NCBI RefSeq assembly: GCF_900475885.1
Contig: NZ_LS483429.1
Coordinates: 558,001 to 622,000 of the forward strand
Reading direction: 5' to 3'
Length of the DNA: 64,000 nucleotides
From: Haemophilus aegyptius
Lineage (GTDB): Bacteria > Pseudomonadota > Gammaproteobacteria > Enterobacterales > Pasteurellaceae
Shown: positions 63,785 through 64,000 of the stretch, in pieces
Numbering within the stretch: position 1 is the first letter of the stretch
Layout: the number at the start of each line of letters is the position of its first letter
The notes under the pieces: generated by a model
Database searches by the model: none
What the model was told of the DNA's origin: nothing
What the model saw: only the letters and a program-made list of their open reading frames with translations
Translations under genes and position numbers: made by a program

Positions 63785-64000
63785 TCATTTTACCTCCTTA
63801 ATTGCTTCAACAACTCTCTCACACTCATTCCTTGTTCCCACAGTAATGCGAATACAATTTTGTAAATGTAATGTCTTATTCTGGTCTCTTAAAATAATTC
63901 CTTGTTCCCACAATGCCTTAAACACAGCTTGCCCGTTTTGACATTTGATCAACAGATAATTAGCTTCACTTTCATACACTTTTTCCACTTGATGTAAAAC
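63785..64000 (-). CDS. hisC: histidinol-phosphate aminotransferase, C-terminal part
   Basis: The frame continues past the window edge; 71 residues remain. HisC makes histidinol phosphate with pyridoxal phosphate and glutamate. The visible C-terminal small domain contains YESEANYLLIKCQNGQ, WEQGIILRDQNKTLHLQN and the substrate-carboxylate arginine segment CIRITVGTRNECERVVEAI. An apparent GTG start at 63988 is internal to the gene. It lies 111 bp ahead of hisB; the two are probably one operon, as in E. coli. The active-site lysine lies outside the window. Confidence 0.9.
   Translation of the reverse strand, partial: VLHQVEKVYESEANYLLIKCQNGQAVFKALWEQGIILRDQNKTLHLQNCIRITVGTRNECERVVEAIKEVK

Overview
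The window is a stretch of Haemophilus influenzae chromosome, or a very close relative. Three things point there. At least 54 exact copies of the 9-bp Haemophilus DNA uptake signal (AAGTGCGGT or its complement ACCGCACTT) were found by eye, about one per 1.2 kb. The sequence is AT-rich. The gene order, from the urease accessory gene ureD/ureH through aspA, rpoD-dnaG-rpsU, pgk-fba, rplKA, rpoBC, the rbs operon, hslVU, luxS and the atp operon to the his operon, is the order I recall for strain Rd. No rRNA, tRNA, CRISPR array, prophage or intact insertion sequence was recognised.

Layout. 1-6.5 kb: end of ureD/ureH; aspA behind an overlapping CRP/FNR-type site; the macromolecular-synthesis operon rpsU-dnaG-rpoD on the minus strand. 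6.7-14.4 kb (mostly plus): tsaD-tdk, a TyrP-type permease, a 2[4Fe-4S] ferredoxin (minus), a periplasmic RNase T2, pgk, fba and a family-9 glycosyltransferase. 14.4-19.7 kb: a YczE-type membrane protein (minus), the glycyl-radical enzyme pair yjjI-yjjW with a CRP site, nupC, deoD. 19.8-30 kb: rplK-rplA, then a separately promoted rpoB-rpoC; rplJ and rplL are absent from between them. 30-34 kb: tehA, trmO, menA, rraA, a YqhA-type protein. 34-40 kb (minus): complete ribose operon rbsDACBKR with RbsR and CRP sites. 40-46 kb: rmuC, an amine-oxidase-like flavoprotein, a stand-alone potD with a TTG start, and hslVU behind a sigma-32-type promoter. 46-50.4 kb: aphA, a decayed IS3-family element, luxS, yqaA, yqaB and a small PRD-like protein. 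50.4-58.1 kb: rsmG and atpIBEFHAGDC. 58.2-64 kb (minus): a second TyrP-type permease, then hisI, hisF, hisA, hisH, hisB and the end of hisC.

Most of the window is core metabolism and information processing: fermentative growth on aspartate, pentose and nucleoside use, glycolysis, ATP synthase, and histidine synthesis. The accessory signal is slight. It consists of the IS relic, two copies of a GC-rich palindromic repeat (one inside rpoBC), a hexanucleotide tandem repeat behind rpoD, and a short ORF in the rpoC-tehA gap, where strain Rd, as I recall, carries the HindII restriction-modification genes. I did not find a convincing undescribed multigene system. The least understood items are the YjjI/YjjW radical enzyme, the potD/flavoprotein pair, the PRD-like protein with an overlapping 39-codon ORF, and an unassigned plus-strand terminator beside luxS.
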